A stretch of DNA of 13,210 nucleotides. Origin: Mesolinea sp964536465 (GTDB taxonomy: Bacteria > Chloroflexota > Anaerolineae > Anaerolineales > Anaerolineaceae). The position numbers and the translations under genes were made by a program. Positions 13,148 to 13,210 of this stretch are shown here, in pieces (positions within the stretch are counted from its first letter, which is position 1; each line of letters starts with the position of its first letter). The notes beneath the pieces were generated by a model, which saw only the letters and a list, made by a program, of their open reading frames with translations, was not told the DNA's origin and made no database searches. The stretch lies in assembly GCA_964536465.1 (NCBI GenBank), contig CAZHXQ010000052.1, positions 1 to 13,210 of the forward strand, in the 5' to 3' direction.

Positions 13148-13210
13148 TCTACGGTACCTTCAGCATCTACTCAGATTTGAGACTCTGCCCAATTCCTGCA
13201 GCGATAGATT
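13148..13210. other. Right edge, unassigned
   Basis: No complete gene lies in these 63 bases. On the minus strand all three frames are open from the window edge to a stop within 13-17 codons; one would end at 13167 with SIAAGIGQSLKSE. A convergent gene may end here, but the fragment is too short to decide the frame or family. Confidence 0.2.

Overview
The window looks like an ordinary chromosomal segment of an anaerobic, moderate-GC bacterium. My best guess is Chloroflexota, class Anaerolineae. That is an inference from gene content (single-chain ADP-forming acyl-CoA synthetase, RtcB, the TIGR03960 radical-SAM/DUF2344 pair, DUF503) and from bacterial sigma-A-like -10 boxes; no rRNA or species marker is present. 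No IS element, integrase, phage gene or CRISPR array is visible.

Layout. A tRNA-Thr(CGT) with an extended -10 promoter lies at 94-166 (+). Two minus-strand genes follow: rtcB (RNA ligase, 283-1374) and a single-chain acetate-CoA ligase (ADP-forming, 1617-3713). The 242-bp gap between them holds interlocking inverted repeats and a doubtful 47-codon ORF. Divergent from the ligase, three plus-strand genes overlap by 8-11 bp (3898-9050): a degenerate SF1 helicase-like protein, an SF1A UvrD/PcrA-like helicase with intact motifs, and a small PD-(D/E)XK nuclease with four cysteines placed as in the AddB/Cas4 4Fe-4S nucleases. Together they look like a split, three-subunit counterpart of AddAB/RecBCD, with one plausible motor, one helicase-like partner and a single free-standing nuclease. 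This is the most interesting part of the window.

A minus-strand tRNA-Val(TAC) at 9074-9147 shares an AT-rich promoter core with a divergent plus-strand operon (9171-13147): FAH-family hydrolase, DUF503/YlxP-like protein, B12-binding-like radical SAM protein (TIGR03960 type), DUF2344 protein and HIT-family protein. Gaps in this operon are 8 nt or the genes overlap by 4 bp. The hydrolase probably has a leaderless mRNA, and the first helicase-like gene may as well.

Functionally, rtcB repairs or ligates RNA; the acyl-CoA ligase makes ATP from acyl-CoA during fermentation; the three-gene cluster probably processes double-strand DNA ends. The last operon mixes a metabolic hydrolase with proteins possibly linked to RNA or translation, and its joint role is unknown. 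Both window edges hold short unassigned sequence.
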